A DNA stretch of 64,000 bases, from NCBI GenBank assembly GCA_028023455.1, contig JAQFVV010000143.1, forward strand, positions 2,332,001 to 2,396,000, read 5' to 3'. Below are positions 55,197 to 64,000 of the stretch, one piece after another (position 1 is the first letter of the stretch; each line of letters opens with the position of its first letter). The stretch is from Epiperipatus broadwayi (Eukaryota; Onychophora; Udeonychophora; Euonychophora; Peripatidae). The notes below the pieces were generated by a model that ran no database searches, was not told the DNA's origin, and saw only the letters and a program-made list of their open reading frames with translations. The translations under genes were made by a program, and so were the position numbers.

Positions 55197-56640
55197 CTAA
55201 AATAAAAATTTACAATGTTAACAAATAAAAAAGATTGTTAAACAATAAATTGTATACAGAAAATACACACATCAACAAATATACACATATACCCAACAAA
55301 TGTGTATGTTCTCATACAACAAAAAGAAAATAATAAATTCAAAATAGCTATTATACTTTCACAAGCTTATTTAATGTATGTATCATATTTATATCTTCTA
55401 GACACTCTAGTCTATCTCTAAATTAAATGAGATAAAATTACAAATCAGAAAACTAATACAATAATTAAATCAAATTGAAGATTTAAACAATTATCATTTA
55501 AATTATAATCATACAATTTATAAATAAAGTGACTATGGTCAACTTGGAAAATCTAATTTTTTAAAACTATTTTTATATGTGATTTCTAGATCTTTTATCT
55601 TTTAATGGATATAACAAATTGCTGAAATATTTTAATTCTTAATAGAGTAGCCCTTGGGTTTGCCCAAAGCTCCATTAAATTTTAGACTTAGTTATGTATG
55701 ACAGTGTTTGATAAAATTTTCCTCATGAGCTATATATATATATATTAACAGACAAGCTTTCTATCCAATGCTAAGTTTAAATTAAAGTCACATTCTTATG
55801 GATTGCGTAGTTTTACTTTTACTTAGTACGCAAACTAAACATTTAATCATAAACGTTTATAAGTAAAAAATTATTTTATTTAGTATGGATTCATAAGGTA
55901 ACTTAAAAGCCAAAGACATAATTGAAAAATTTATCAGTTGGCAATGTTTATAAATTATTTTAATAGTTTGGAGATTGGAAAGGAAAGGAGGGAGGGGTGA
56001 GATTGCGAAACTACTTTGGGGGACTGAAAATAGACAATCGTAATTTTACAATAATAATTTAAAATACATTCCCCTCTTTTCTTCCAAAACGTAAGCTTAC
56101 GATTAAGACCTGTAGAGGTCCCTACTATCGCATTTTTACGCATACATTCTTGAGGTTATAGCCTTAATGAATATTAATACACTAATTAATAAAATCAAAT
56201 TGTCATAGAAAAAATCAAGAATTAATTTAAGTATTGAGGAATTGGTTTAACTAGAATTGTATGTGTGTGCTGATGCGTGTATGTGTAGATTTAATTATGA
56301 ATTTTAATTATAGCATTAATTATTAATTAGTAATTATCATGTGTTATCTCGTTGGAAAGCTCCTTTAAGGAAGAATTAATTTGTTTCGATAATTTATTGA
56401 TAGCGACTGATTTTCAGTCAACATTCTGGGTTTGAAGTTGGGTTGCTATGCATTTTTTTTATTATTAAAAAGGAAATGTTTTTTTTCTTTCATTTTTTTT
56501 TCTTTTTGGGGAATTTCCACGAGCAGGAAAATACTAAAGAAAACCACGTGATACGTGTGTGAAGTGGGAATGTATAAATTTTTGAAAAAACAATAGGTAA
56601 TCAAACAATTAAAATATAGATATAAATGGTTTGGCAGATC
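55197..56640. other. Presumed ZNRF intron, upstream side
   Basis: AT-rich. The minus frames at 55955-56143 and 56446-56646 have no recognisable domain. A slightly G-rich patch lies near 55970-56030. Confidence 0.45.
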
Positions 56641-56666
56641 AGTCATTCAGGAAGGGATCCAGAGAG

Positions 56667-56701
56667 TATAAAAGGTTAATCTGCTCTTTAGTTAGTCAGT
56701 C
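56667..56701 (+). promoter_or_regulatory. TATA box and arthropod-type initiator
   Basis: TATAAAAG at 56667-56674 stands 31 bases before the A of TCAGTC at 56696-56701, the canonical TATA-initiator distance. TATCAGTCGTCATC follows. The direction is opposite to the ZNRF gene. It could be an LTR promoter. No matching second LTR or open frame downstream was identified. Confidence 0.4.
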
Positions 56702-59495
56702 ATTATCAGTCGTCATCACCGGTTATCAACAGAAACCTCGTTGGATTCAATAAGCAATTTTTCAATATAAAAATTGTTAAGTTTGATATTAATTTTTCCA
56801 TTCTGTTTCCTGAATGAGAAACTTCGCCAAATTTTATAATATTGTTACAAAATGAATTGTGAGTAACTTTCTATATTAGGCACATCCTTTCTTCTCCAAA
56901 AGTTGACCAATATCATGATTTTTCTTTCATCCAAATGTCCCCAATTTATCAGTGATCGGCAAGTAATGAAGCTTAAATTGCAGGAGGAATTTTGCTCAGA
57001 AAAAATTTGTGAAACACTGTGTTCTATGAATGATTATTGCAAATTTAATTTTATTAAATTTAAAAGAGTTAGCTATTTGTACTATCCAAAATTTCGAGAG
57101 AAAATGATTCTTATTTCTTAAAATAAGGTGGAACTGAACGCTAAAATCCCATATGAAGTAAATGGAATGAGAAATACATTGGTAAATGGACTTCCTACAG
57201 TGAAGTTAATTCATTGTACATGTCGAAACTTAAAAGCTGATTATCTTCAACTATGAAAATGCAAGTAATACCAAGAACCCAAATGGATCAAGGATTATAA
57301 CTAAAAAATGAAAATTTATTACATTCCATTATAAGGATTGATCATATAGGAAAGTGATTCCTTCAATAAAGGCCTTGGAAGAATAATTTGCAACTAAAAG
57401 GAACAGATTTTGTCCTAAAACTCGAAACAGAAATGACAAGTCTGAGGAGTGCTTCAATGAAATAGGCCAGAATTTCTCAAGGAATTACCCAATGTGATAT
57501 GTGTGCACATGGAATGAAATCAAATAAGATAACTCAAACCAAAAATTTAAAGTAAGAGTCTGCAGTAAAATGGGAAGATCAAAAGGACGATCCATGAAGA
57601 CTATGAGTATAATTTTTATTGAGTTATTTGTTTCTAATATTTAATCTAAAAGAAAATTTAATCACATATATATCAGTTTACAGTTAATCTATAATATGCA
57701 TTTCTTTTTTTTTTTTTTTTAGTACATAAGTTAATATCAAATAATTTGTTGATATACTTTCTTTTTTTTTTACGAAGGGAGTGAGAAATATTGTTAAATG
57801 AAATGCTTTGAATTGGATCAGATAGTATTATTAAATACTTAGGTTTATTGATATGTTTTATAAAGACTGAGTGAATATAATGATAACATATCATCATTAT
57901 GTGATAAAAGTATAGAAAGATGGTTTTAAAAGTTAATAAGCATTTCTTCTTATTATTATTATTGTAAAGTTAAAGTGAGTTAGATATAAGCTAATTAAGG
58001 CTTGGAAAAAAAAAATTGTTAGCTAATGTTTTAGGATACTATTTCGCGAGAGGAGTGTATATGTGAAATTTTTACTTGTACAAATTGGTGTTTGACCCTT
58101 GTATATGTGGATGGATAAAGAACCCCCACCAAGCTAGTGTAGTTGTAGTTCAGCTCGCTCACTAAGATGCTGATTCCATTTTTATAAAGTATTTAAATAC
58201 AGTGGAAGAGTTTCCCACTCGGTTACTTTCTACACTGTAGGATGATTTCTTTATGGATGGCCAGAGGGTGTTAGGTATACTTTTCTTATATGACTAGTGA
58301 TAAATCCTAGCATACCTCAACCTTAGTAAAAAGGTATTTTCTCTTATTGGGTCACTGTCTACCCTCATATTAATGTTGACATACCTTACAGGTGTATGAA
58401 TTTCGGATTCAGTAAAGTACTCTTTTAAAATGTTGGTTACAGGGTTGTAAAATTGATTTGACGTCAGGATGAGTGTAGATAGTATATGTGCAATTATTAT
58501 ACTGAAGCATTGCTTTATTTAAATGTTTTATTGAATTAATAAGAGCCAAGAATAATAAGAAAGTTAACATTAAATTTAAGAGTTAAATAAGTCTCAAGAA
58601 TATAGTAGGTGGTGCGTATATAAAATCATCTAAAAAGTATATTCATAGCCAACTGAGACCTTTGCTAGAGTGGTAAAATCACTGAAGTAGTATTGTTATT
58701 ATTTTCATCGTAAGAACATTGATATAGATTGTAGGCATATATGACAAGTGATTAAATTAAGTACTGATTTCTTAATACTTGAAAAGTAACTTGATTGTGA
58801 GAAGGCAAGCAATATTTAAAATATCTCCACTGTAAAGCACAAGGTGAAAAAAATATTAGGTTAAAATAATTAATGGGAAATTATTAAATTTTATTATTGA
58901 AAGAATTATCTTTAGAATTAATAAGGTAATTAGAAAATAAATCAGTAATTGAAAGCATTAAGAATTGGGATTTTTCTTTAGTTATTAAAGTGTTTATATG
59001 TTATTTCCACAATTTAATGTAAGCTTAATTATTAGAGCTTTAGTGTAAGTGGACATTGGTTATGTTAAAGTCAGCCAAGGTCAGCTACGGAAGTAATCAT
59101 GGAGAAGAGTGTTTATCTCCAATAATCCATAGCAGCTTGTTCGACTTCCAGACCTTGTTGTTCTAAAACCCTGAGAAGAGATTACCATAAGAGAAAAATG
59201 AGCTAGTACAATGAAAAATTGAGAGTAAAAGAGATAATAGTGCAAAGGACCTACAAATGTGAGGATGATGGAGGGATGGATCAGGAAGAGGGAGATGGGC
59301 ATGGAATTATTTATAATCTAGAACAAATTTTAATTGTGACTTTAATGGTAATGGATGGTGAGTGTGCTGAGAATATAAATTGTAAGGGAAATGGAGCTTA
59401 AAGTTTCTTTTCTTTAATAAATATGAATTTCCAAGAATATTATTATTATTATTTTTTTACTGCGCTCTCAGTGTTTCCTCTCAGTGTTTCCTCCG
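56702..59495. other. AT-rich sequence without recognised genes
   Basis: The frame 56903-57121 (72 codons) after the TATA/initiator has no known domain. The region 58080-58420 is a little richer in G+C but encodes nothing recognisable. The opposed frames at 59081-59401 are likewise unassigned. Confidence 0.4.
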
Positions 59496-59563
59496 TTTAT
59501 TGATTATTTATTAAATCCTTCATTAAATGTTTATTGATTATTTATTAAATCCTTTGTTAAAGA
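59496..59563. repeat. 34-base tandem duplication
   Basis: TTTATTGATTATTTATTAAA at 59496 recurs at 59530, each copy 34 bases with two differences. Just before it, CTCAGTGTTTCCTC also occurs twice in tandem. Confidence 0.85.
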
Positions 59564-61020
59564 TTGTTATTAGAAATTATTAAATAAATGATCGAAATAA
59601 GGTTTAACCTAAATATTTTCATTGAAGTTGCAATTTGGCGCCCTGGCAAATATTATTATTATTCTACCCATCACCATTGATCCTGAGGGAGGCTGCGTGA
59701 AAGATGGGTTGTTGTTTCAGTATTGTCGTTTGGTGGCTGTAATAAAAAAGGTTACAATAGATATAACAAATTGTTTAAGTTCAACATTTTAATAATTAAT
59801 TATTAAAATGTTAAACTTAAGCAATTTCTTTTTTTATAAGAATTATTTAATTTTTTATTGATACTATATTTAAATACTTTCCAAAATGTTTTGGACTTCC
59901 AATAGTGCATACTCATAAAAAGTAAAGATAGTGTTCTACTAACGAACTCAACAAAGAGTTTGAAGTCGAGAGAAGAGGGGTTTTTTCCAACCATATATGC
60001 ATAATTTTTATATACATATAATATCAAAAAAAAAAAAAAAAGCTTGAGATGCTAAAATAAATTTTGTAAAAGGCTAGCAAATAATGATAAAATGTTCTGT
60101 CTTAATACTCTACTGTCTAGTGATTCAACCTGCCTTTGGACAGATAAGAACTTAAAAGTAAAATACATTTGTTTTTTATATAACAGGACTATCAAAATAT
60201 TAGTGGCAGCAATTATTTTAATTTTTCTATTAACATAATATATTTAAGTCAAAATCAATGATACTAATCAAGAGGTTAAGAATGCACTTTTATCAACTAT
60301 ATATAATTAAAAAAAATAAACAATATTGAGAGTATTAAAAACATTTATTAATTGATGTACTAAAATAATATTTATAATGCAAGTAAAATATTTTTATTTT
60401 TCATATACCTCACCAGTAATAATAAGCTTTTAATATTGCTGGAGTTTTTTTAAATAACCATAATGCTTTTATTTCCACAAATATTAATTATTTATGTTTT
60501 TATACACATACTTAAACAAGATTAAAAGAAGTTTCAAAATATGATGCAATCTTTTTTTTTAGTTTTAATTTATAAGTTCATACTTAACAAGAACATACTA
60601 AAAATTTTAGTATTTTATTAAAAATGCATGAATGCACAAACTATTTTTACTCTTTATCATAAGACATTTTAATTTAAAGTAAGTGCTTAAAATATTAAAA
60701 TAATTTGTAACAAGAGCATGGAGATTGCTTTAAAAAATTTTGAACATAAAAATAATAGTTATATTATATGCTAAATGGACCATTAGATTAAATATTTAAT
60801 TATTTTATATTATATCAGCAATTATCTGTTGCCACTGATTTTAAATATGTGTACACATACACACTCAAATGAAGTAAAGAATATTACCTGATGATAAAAA
60901 CATTATGCATTTTGTTTTATTCCTACACCAACATGTATCAATAGAAATACATTAAATAAAAAAAAACAGCTATTTTGAGAGTGATGCAATAAAATTGAAA
61001 CTGCTATATAAAAATAGATA
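59564..61020. other. AT-rich sequence without recognised genes
   Basis: A TTGGCGCCCTGG near 59634 recalls a primer-site core, but no LTR end was confirmed next to it. A short inverted repeat lies at 59777-59821 (TTTAAGTTCAACATTTTAAT against its complement). Confidence 0.4.
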
Positions 61021-61565
61021 TCAATAAAGCAGGTCATATATATTGTGACATTGCTTTTATAAGCTTGTATTTACAAAAATGTAATACAGACAGCATATCA
61101 ATAACTCAAACAAGCTCTTAATTGATAAGTGCGGTAAGAGAAAATATTTAAAATCTCTATCGAAATACTTTTATTCCCAGACCAATTGGATTCGAGCTTA
61201 TGGCTCACCTCAGTGAGGAGCTAAAATATTCAGATACTAGATCTAAAATATCAATTAAAAAAACAGCACTTACTTTATAAGTAATATTTAAGTAAAAACT
61301 GATGTTTTCGGACATGAACATAAAAATGTTTTTTACTCCAGCTATCTAACTTAAATATCTATATGGAACTGAACCAAATTAAAATCTACCATATATTAAT
61401 AGCCTCAGCATAGCCAAAGCCATAAAAGTAAAATTATAATTATCAATAAAGCAAGTCATATATAATGTGACATTGCTTTTATAAGCTTGTATTTACAAAA
61501 ATGTAATACAGAGAGCATATCAATAGCTCAAACAAGCTCTTAATTGATAAATGCGGTAAAAAAAA
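61021..61565. repeat. Tandem array, partial unit plus unit 1 (about 425 bases)
   Basis: A partial unit at 61021-61140 ends GATAAGTGCGGTAAGAG. A full unit (61141-61565) follows, from AAAATATTTAAAATCTCTAT to GATAAATGCGGTAAA. The end of the partial unit is repeated almost exactly at the end of unit 1 (CAATAAAGCAAGTCATATAT, GACATTGCTTTTATAAGCTT). Each unit has a hammerhead-like motif near its start, on the minus strand. Confidence 0.85.
61171..61221 (-). ncRNA. Hammerhead-ribozyme-like motif, unit 1
   Basis: Minus strand: GCTCCTCA, CTGAGGT, stem II GAGC-cataa-GCTC, GAAT, CCAATTGG, TC, then TGGGAATA. Stem I has 5 of 6 pairs. Deviations from the consensus are T for A in CTGANGA and GAAT for GAAA. 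Confidence 0.4.
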
Positions 61566-62946
61566 GGTAATCGTCAAAGAGCCACCATATCCCACTGGAT
61601 GGCGCCGTTTCACGCTAAAACACATAAAAATGCCGTTTCCGCGGCCGACACATTCGAACCCGCGTTTTCTATAATATAACTTTTTTGTTGTGCTACTGAT
61701 TGCAGGCCGCTATGTCGTGTCGCAGTACAGCATGTATGTCGCATCGTAGCAAATACATTTTCTGAATTCGCACAGTTTATAAAATGGTTACGGCTTGGTG
61801 AGAGGGTGTGGTTTTTTTAATTGGATGGAAATGTTGTTTTCAATGGATTTGTTTTTATTTTAAAGTATTGAAATGTTCAGATTTTGTAAAGTAATAATTA
61901 ACAGACTTTTTACACCGTAGTGTATTTAAGTTTTAAGTGGTAAATGTTGATGAGATATATGTATAAAGTGAGTTGGAATTAGGTAATGCGTCAAGTAACG
62001 TACTGTTTGTAACATTCCATGAGACAAAGAAGATTGTACCGTGTGTATATTTTCGAAATAAAAAAGAGTGTTAACACAAAAATATCCAGTAAGAAAAGTA
62101 CAATTGTACACTGTTTTTTTAAATGACATACAAAGCATATATTATAAACACGTTTAATAAGTAAAGAAGACATTTTATATATATATTTGTTGTTTTTTAA
62201 AAAAGTTTTAGTTTCTTTCTTTTCTCCTACTACTGTTATACTTTGTTGAATATAGTTTACGTTTATTGTTATCATTTATTTTATAGATGTTAGTAAAAAA
62301 AAATATTTACAAAAATACGATTTTGATATTTTTTATTTTAGCATTACAAACAACAGAACACTAACTCTAAACCTAACCCTAAAACTAACCCTAAACCTAA
62401 CCGTAACAACTTTTACTTTTAGTTGTCATTCTATTTGAAATAAAAAATAGCGGTAATATCTGTTTGTCTGTTAAAAAAAAAAAAAGGTAAAACAAAGACT
62501 AAAAAAGTAAAAAATAGTGATAACACAATAATATCTGTTTCTCTGTAGAAATAAAATGTAAAAGGAAGACTAAGAATTTTTACTTTTTATTCCGATTATG
62601 AGTTTTTAAACAACAAAAAAAAAAAAGCCGTAATCCCAGTAAAAAAATCTCCGATAGAAAATTGATTTTTCTAATAAAAAGCAAACCAAAAAAGACGAAT
62701 CAAATTGTAATTTGTTTATTTTATTTTGCATTTATTATTATCATTTAATTTGTATACGTTAATAAAAAATAATATTTAAAATTAAATAATATTTAAAAAA
62801 GACGGTTTTCTTTTGTTTTTATTTTCACATTATAAAAAACACATTGAAATGATTATAATTAACAGCCCGGGGAATGATCATATTTTATAGTTTAAGCGTG
62901 AAAATTGCGCCATCAAATGTGATATAGTGGCTATTTGACGACAACC
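61566..62946. mobile_element. Terminal-inverted-repeat element inserted in the tandem array
   Basis: The left end GGTAATCGTCAAAGAGCCAC matches the right end read on the minus strand, GGTTGTCGTCAAATAGCCAC, and similarity continues for about 55 bases (a GATGGCGC block in both, then TTTCACGCT). It is 1381 bases long and flanked on both sides by eight A, within an A-rich point of the repeat unit, so the size of the target duplication is uncertain. It has no transposase. Internal sequence is partly duplicated (62262-62356 resembles 62734-62843). Its superfamily is not assigned. Confidence 0.72.
62359..62406. repeat. Telomere-like repeat tract
   Basis: A degenerate run of CCTAA-type units, for example AACCTAACCCTAAAACTAAC followed by CCTAAACCTAACC. 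It resembles the TTAGGG telomere sequence on the minus strand, with irregular spacing. It lies inside the terminal-inverted-repeat element, so it is interstitial. Confidence 0.6.
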
Positions 62947-62950
62947 AAAA

Positions 62951-63408
62951 AAAATATTCAAAATCTCTATCCGAAATATTTTTATTCCCAAATCAATTGG
63001 TTTCGAGCTTAAGGCTCACCTCAGTGACGATCTAGAATATTCAGACACTAGATCTAAAATATCAACTCAAAACCCAGCACTTATTTTATATGTAATATTT
63101 AAGTAGAAACTCTGATGTTTTCGGACATGAAAATGTCTTTTACTTTAGCTATCTAACTTAAATAGCTATGTAGGACTGAACCAAATTCAGATGTATCATA
63201 TATTAATAGCCTCAATATAGCCAAAGCTATAAAGATAAAATTATAATTATCAATAAAGCAAATCATATATAACGTGACATTGCTTTTATAAGCTTGTATT
63301 TACATAAATGTAATACAGAGAGCATATCAATAGCTCAAACAAGCTCTTAATTGATAAGTGTGGTAAAAGAAAATATTTAAAATCTCTATCCAAAATACTT
63401 TTATCCCC
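62951..63408. repeat. Tandem array, unit 2 (418 bases) plus the start of the next unit
   Basis: Starts AAAATATTCAAAATCTCTAT and runs to GATAAGTGTGGTAAAAG. The first 40 bases of a further unit follow, up to the sequence TTTTATCCCCAGAC, where the array switches orientation. Confidence 0.85.
62982..63030 (-). ncRNA. Hammerhead-ribozyme-like motif, unit 2
   Basis: Minus strand: CGTCA, CTGAGGT, stem II GAGC-cttaa-GCTC, GAAA, CCAATTGATT, then TGGGAATA. GAAA is intact. Stem I is weakened and the base pair before the cleavage site is changed. Confidence 0.35.
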
Positions 63409-63700
63409 AGACTATATAGCTATTTAAGTTAGATAGCAGAAGTAAAAGACATTTTCATGTCTGAAAACTTCAGTTTCTACTTAAATATTATGTATAAAAT
63501 ACATGCTGGATTTCGAATTGATATTTTAGATCTAGTGTCTGAATAGTCTAGCTCCCCACTGAGGTGAGCCATAAGCTTGAAAACAATTGGTCTGGGGATA
63601 AAAGTATTTCAGATAGAGGTTTTGAATATTTTCTCTTATAGCACTTATCAATTAAGAGCTTGTTTGAGCTATTGGTACGCTCTCTGTAATAATATATGTA
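63409..63700. repeat. Inverted copy of the tandem unit
   Basis: The sequence is the reverse complement of the middle and start of a unit, followed by the reverse complement of the end of a preceding unit (CTTATCAATTAAGAGCTTGT, then GAGCTATTGG). The array therefore continues in the opposite direction, from a breakpoint at about 63408. Confidence 0.8.
63551..63600 (+). ncRNA. Hammerhead-ribozyme-like motif, inverted unit
   Basis: Plus strand: GCTCCCCA, CTGAGGT, stem II GAGC-cataa-GCTT, GAAA, ACAATTGG, TC, then TGGGGATA. Stem I pairs fully here (TCCCCA with TGGGGA). The single core mismatch is T at the last position of CTGANGA. Confidence 0.45.
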
Positions 63701-64000
63701 TTTAAGCTTACAACTAAAAACTGATATAACAACTGCACAAAGATTATACTAGATAATGATATCAAAAATACATACTTTTAAAAAAAGACTTCAGATATCA
63801 TTAATCAAATTATCTGTAAATAGCAGTGTGTGTTTGAAATGGAAGGATCAAAACAACATATAACTTTCTCTACTTACATTTAATGTAATTTTTCAGTCAA
63901 AAATTATTAAATTGTAATTAATTTTTATACTTTATATATTTATTGATTCATATATAAAAAAATGTAACTTAACAAACCATAAATAAGAATATAAAAACTG
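63701..64000. other. AT-rich sequence to the window end
   Basis: Nothing recognised. Confidence 0.5.

Noticed and set aside
59630-59650. TTGGCGCCCTGG as a retroviral-type primer binding site
   Set aside because: No LTR end directly precedes it, and no gag or pol follows.
62359-62406. A true chromosome end
   Set aside because: The telomere-like tract is short and degenerate, lies inside a terminal-inverted-repeat element and is followed by more genomic repeats.

Overview
This window reads as AT-rich, intron-bearing metazoan DNA, most likely from an invertebrate. The composition is a judgement by eye, not a computed value. Nothing looks bacterial: there are no operons, no ribosome binding sites and almost no long open frames. 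The only host gene I can support is one 96-base exon on the minus strand (55101-55196). It encodes the zinc-finger segment of a ZNRF1/ZNRF2-type E3 ubiquitin ligase and has GT-AG splice sites on both sides. Almost everything else recognisable is transposable-element sequence in various states of decay. The mix (RTE-clade LINE, a second EN/RT LINE, Penelope-like elements with GIY-YIG domains, a gypsy-type LTR element, ZBED5-like and GTF2IRD2-like hAT transposases, mariner) is common in arachnids, molluscs and other invertebrates and does not fix the species.

Layout. 1-2685: a fairly young RTE-clade LINE on the minus strand, cut by the window edge. 5570-6324: a Penelope-like GIY-YIG remnant between inverted copies of its own tail. 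8455-12945: a two-ORF LINE inserted in a degenerate satellite, followed by a tetranucleotide array and a tRNA-derived SINE. 16841-19549: a decayed hAT that holds a foldback MITE. 24945-30480: a third LINE interrupted by a GTF2IRD2-like hAT and by a short Penelope tail. 30950-31445: a further LINE fragment. 39752-45195: a second RTE LINE copy that carries a Penelope insertion and an LTR retroelement, each with recognisable target-site duplications. 45411-45684: a long foldback. 49685-51125: two opposed Penelope RT remnants. 51265-53253: a GTF2IRD2-like hAT. 53850-54345: a mariner. 55101-55196: the ZNRF exon. 61021-63700: a tandem array of about 420-base units, split by a terminal-inverted-repeat element and ending in an inverted copy.

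Most notable findings. (1) The LTR element at 42499-45149 has lost RT, RNase H and integrase. In their place it carries, in frame with gag-protease, about 187 residues of coiled coil that look like captured host coding sequence. Its LTRs, tRNA-Leu primer site, polypurine tract, gag, protease and the last part of pol are still present. (2) The tandem units at 61-63.7 kb and the foldback at 45.4 kb share a hammerhead-ribozyme-like motif. It has a pairable stem I, a stem II hairpin, GAAA or a near match and a UC cleavage position, so both may derive from ribozyme-bearing retroelements.

Long stretches (3.1-5.6, 15.1-16.8, 19.6-24.9, 31.5-35.8, 36-38.6, 56.8-61 kb) hold nothing I can name. They look like intron or intergenic sequence, possibly intron of the ZNRF gene in the right-hand part.
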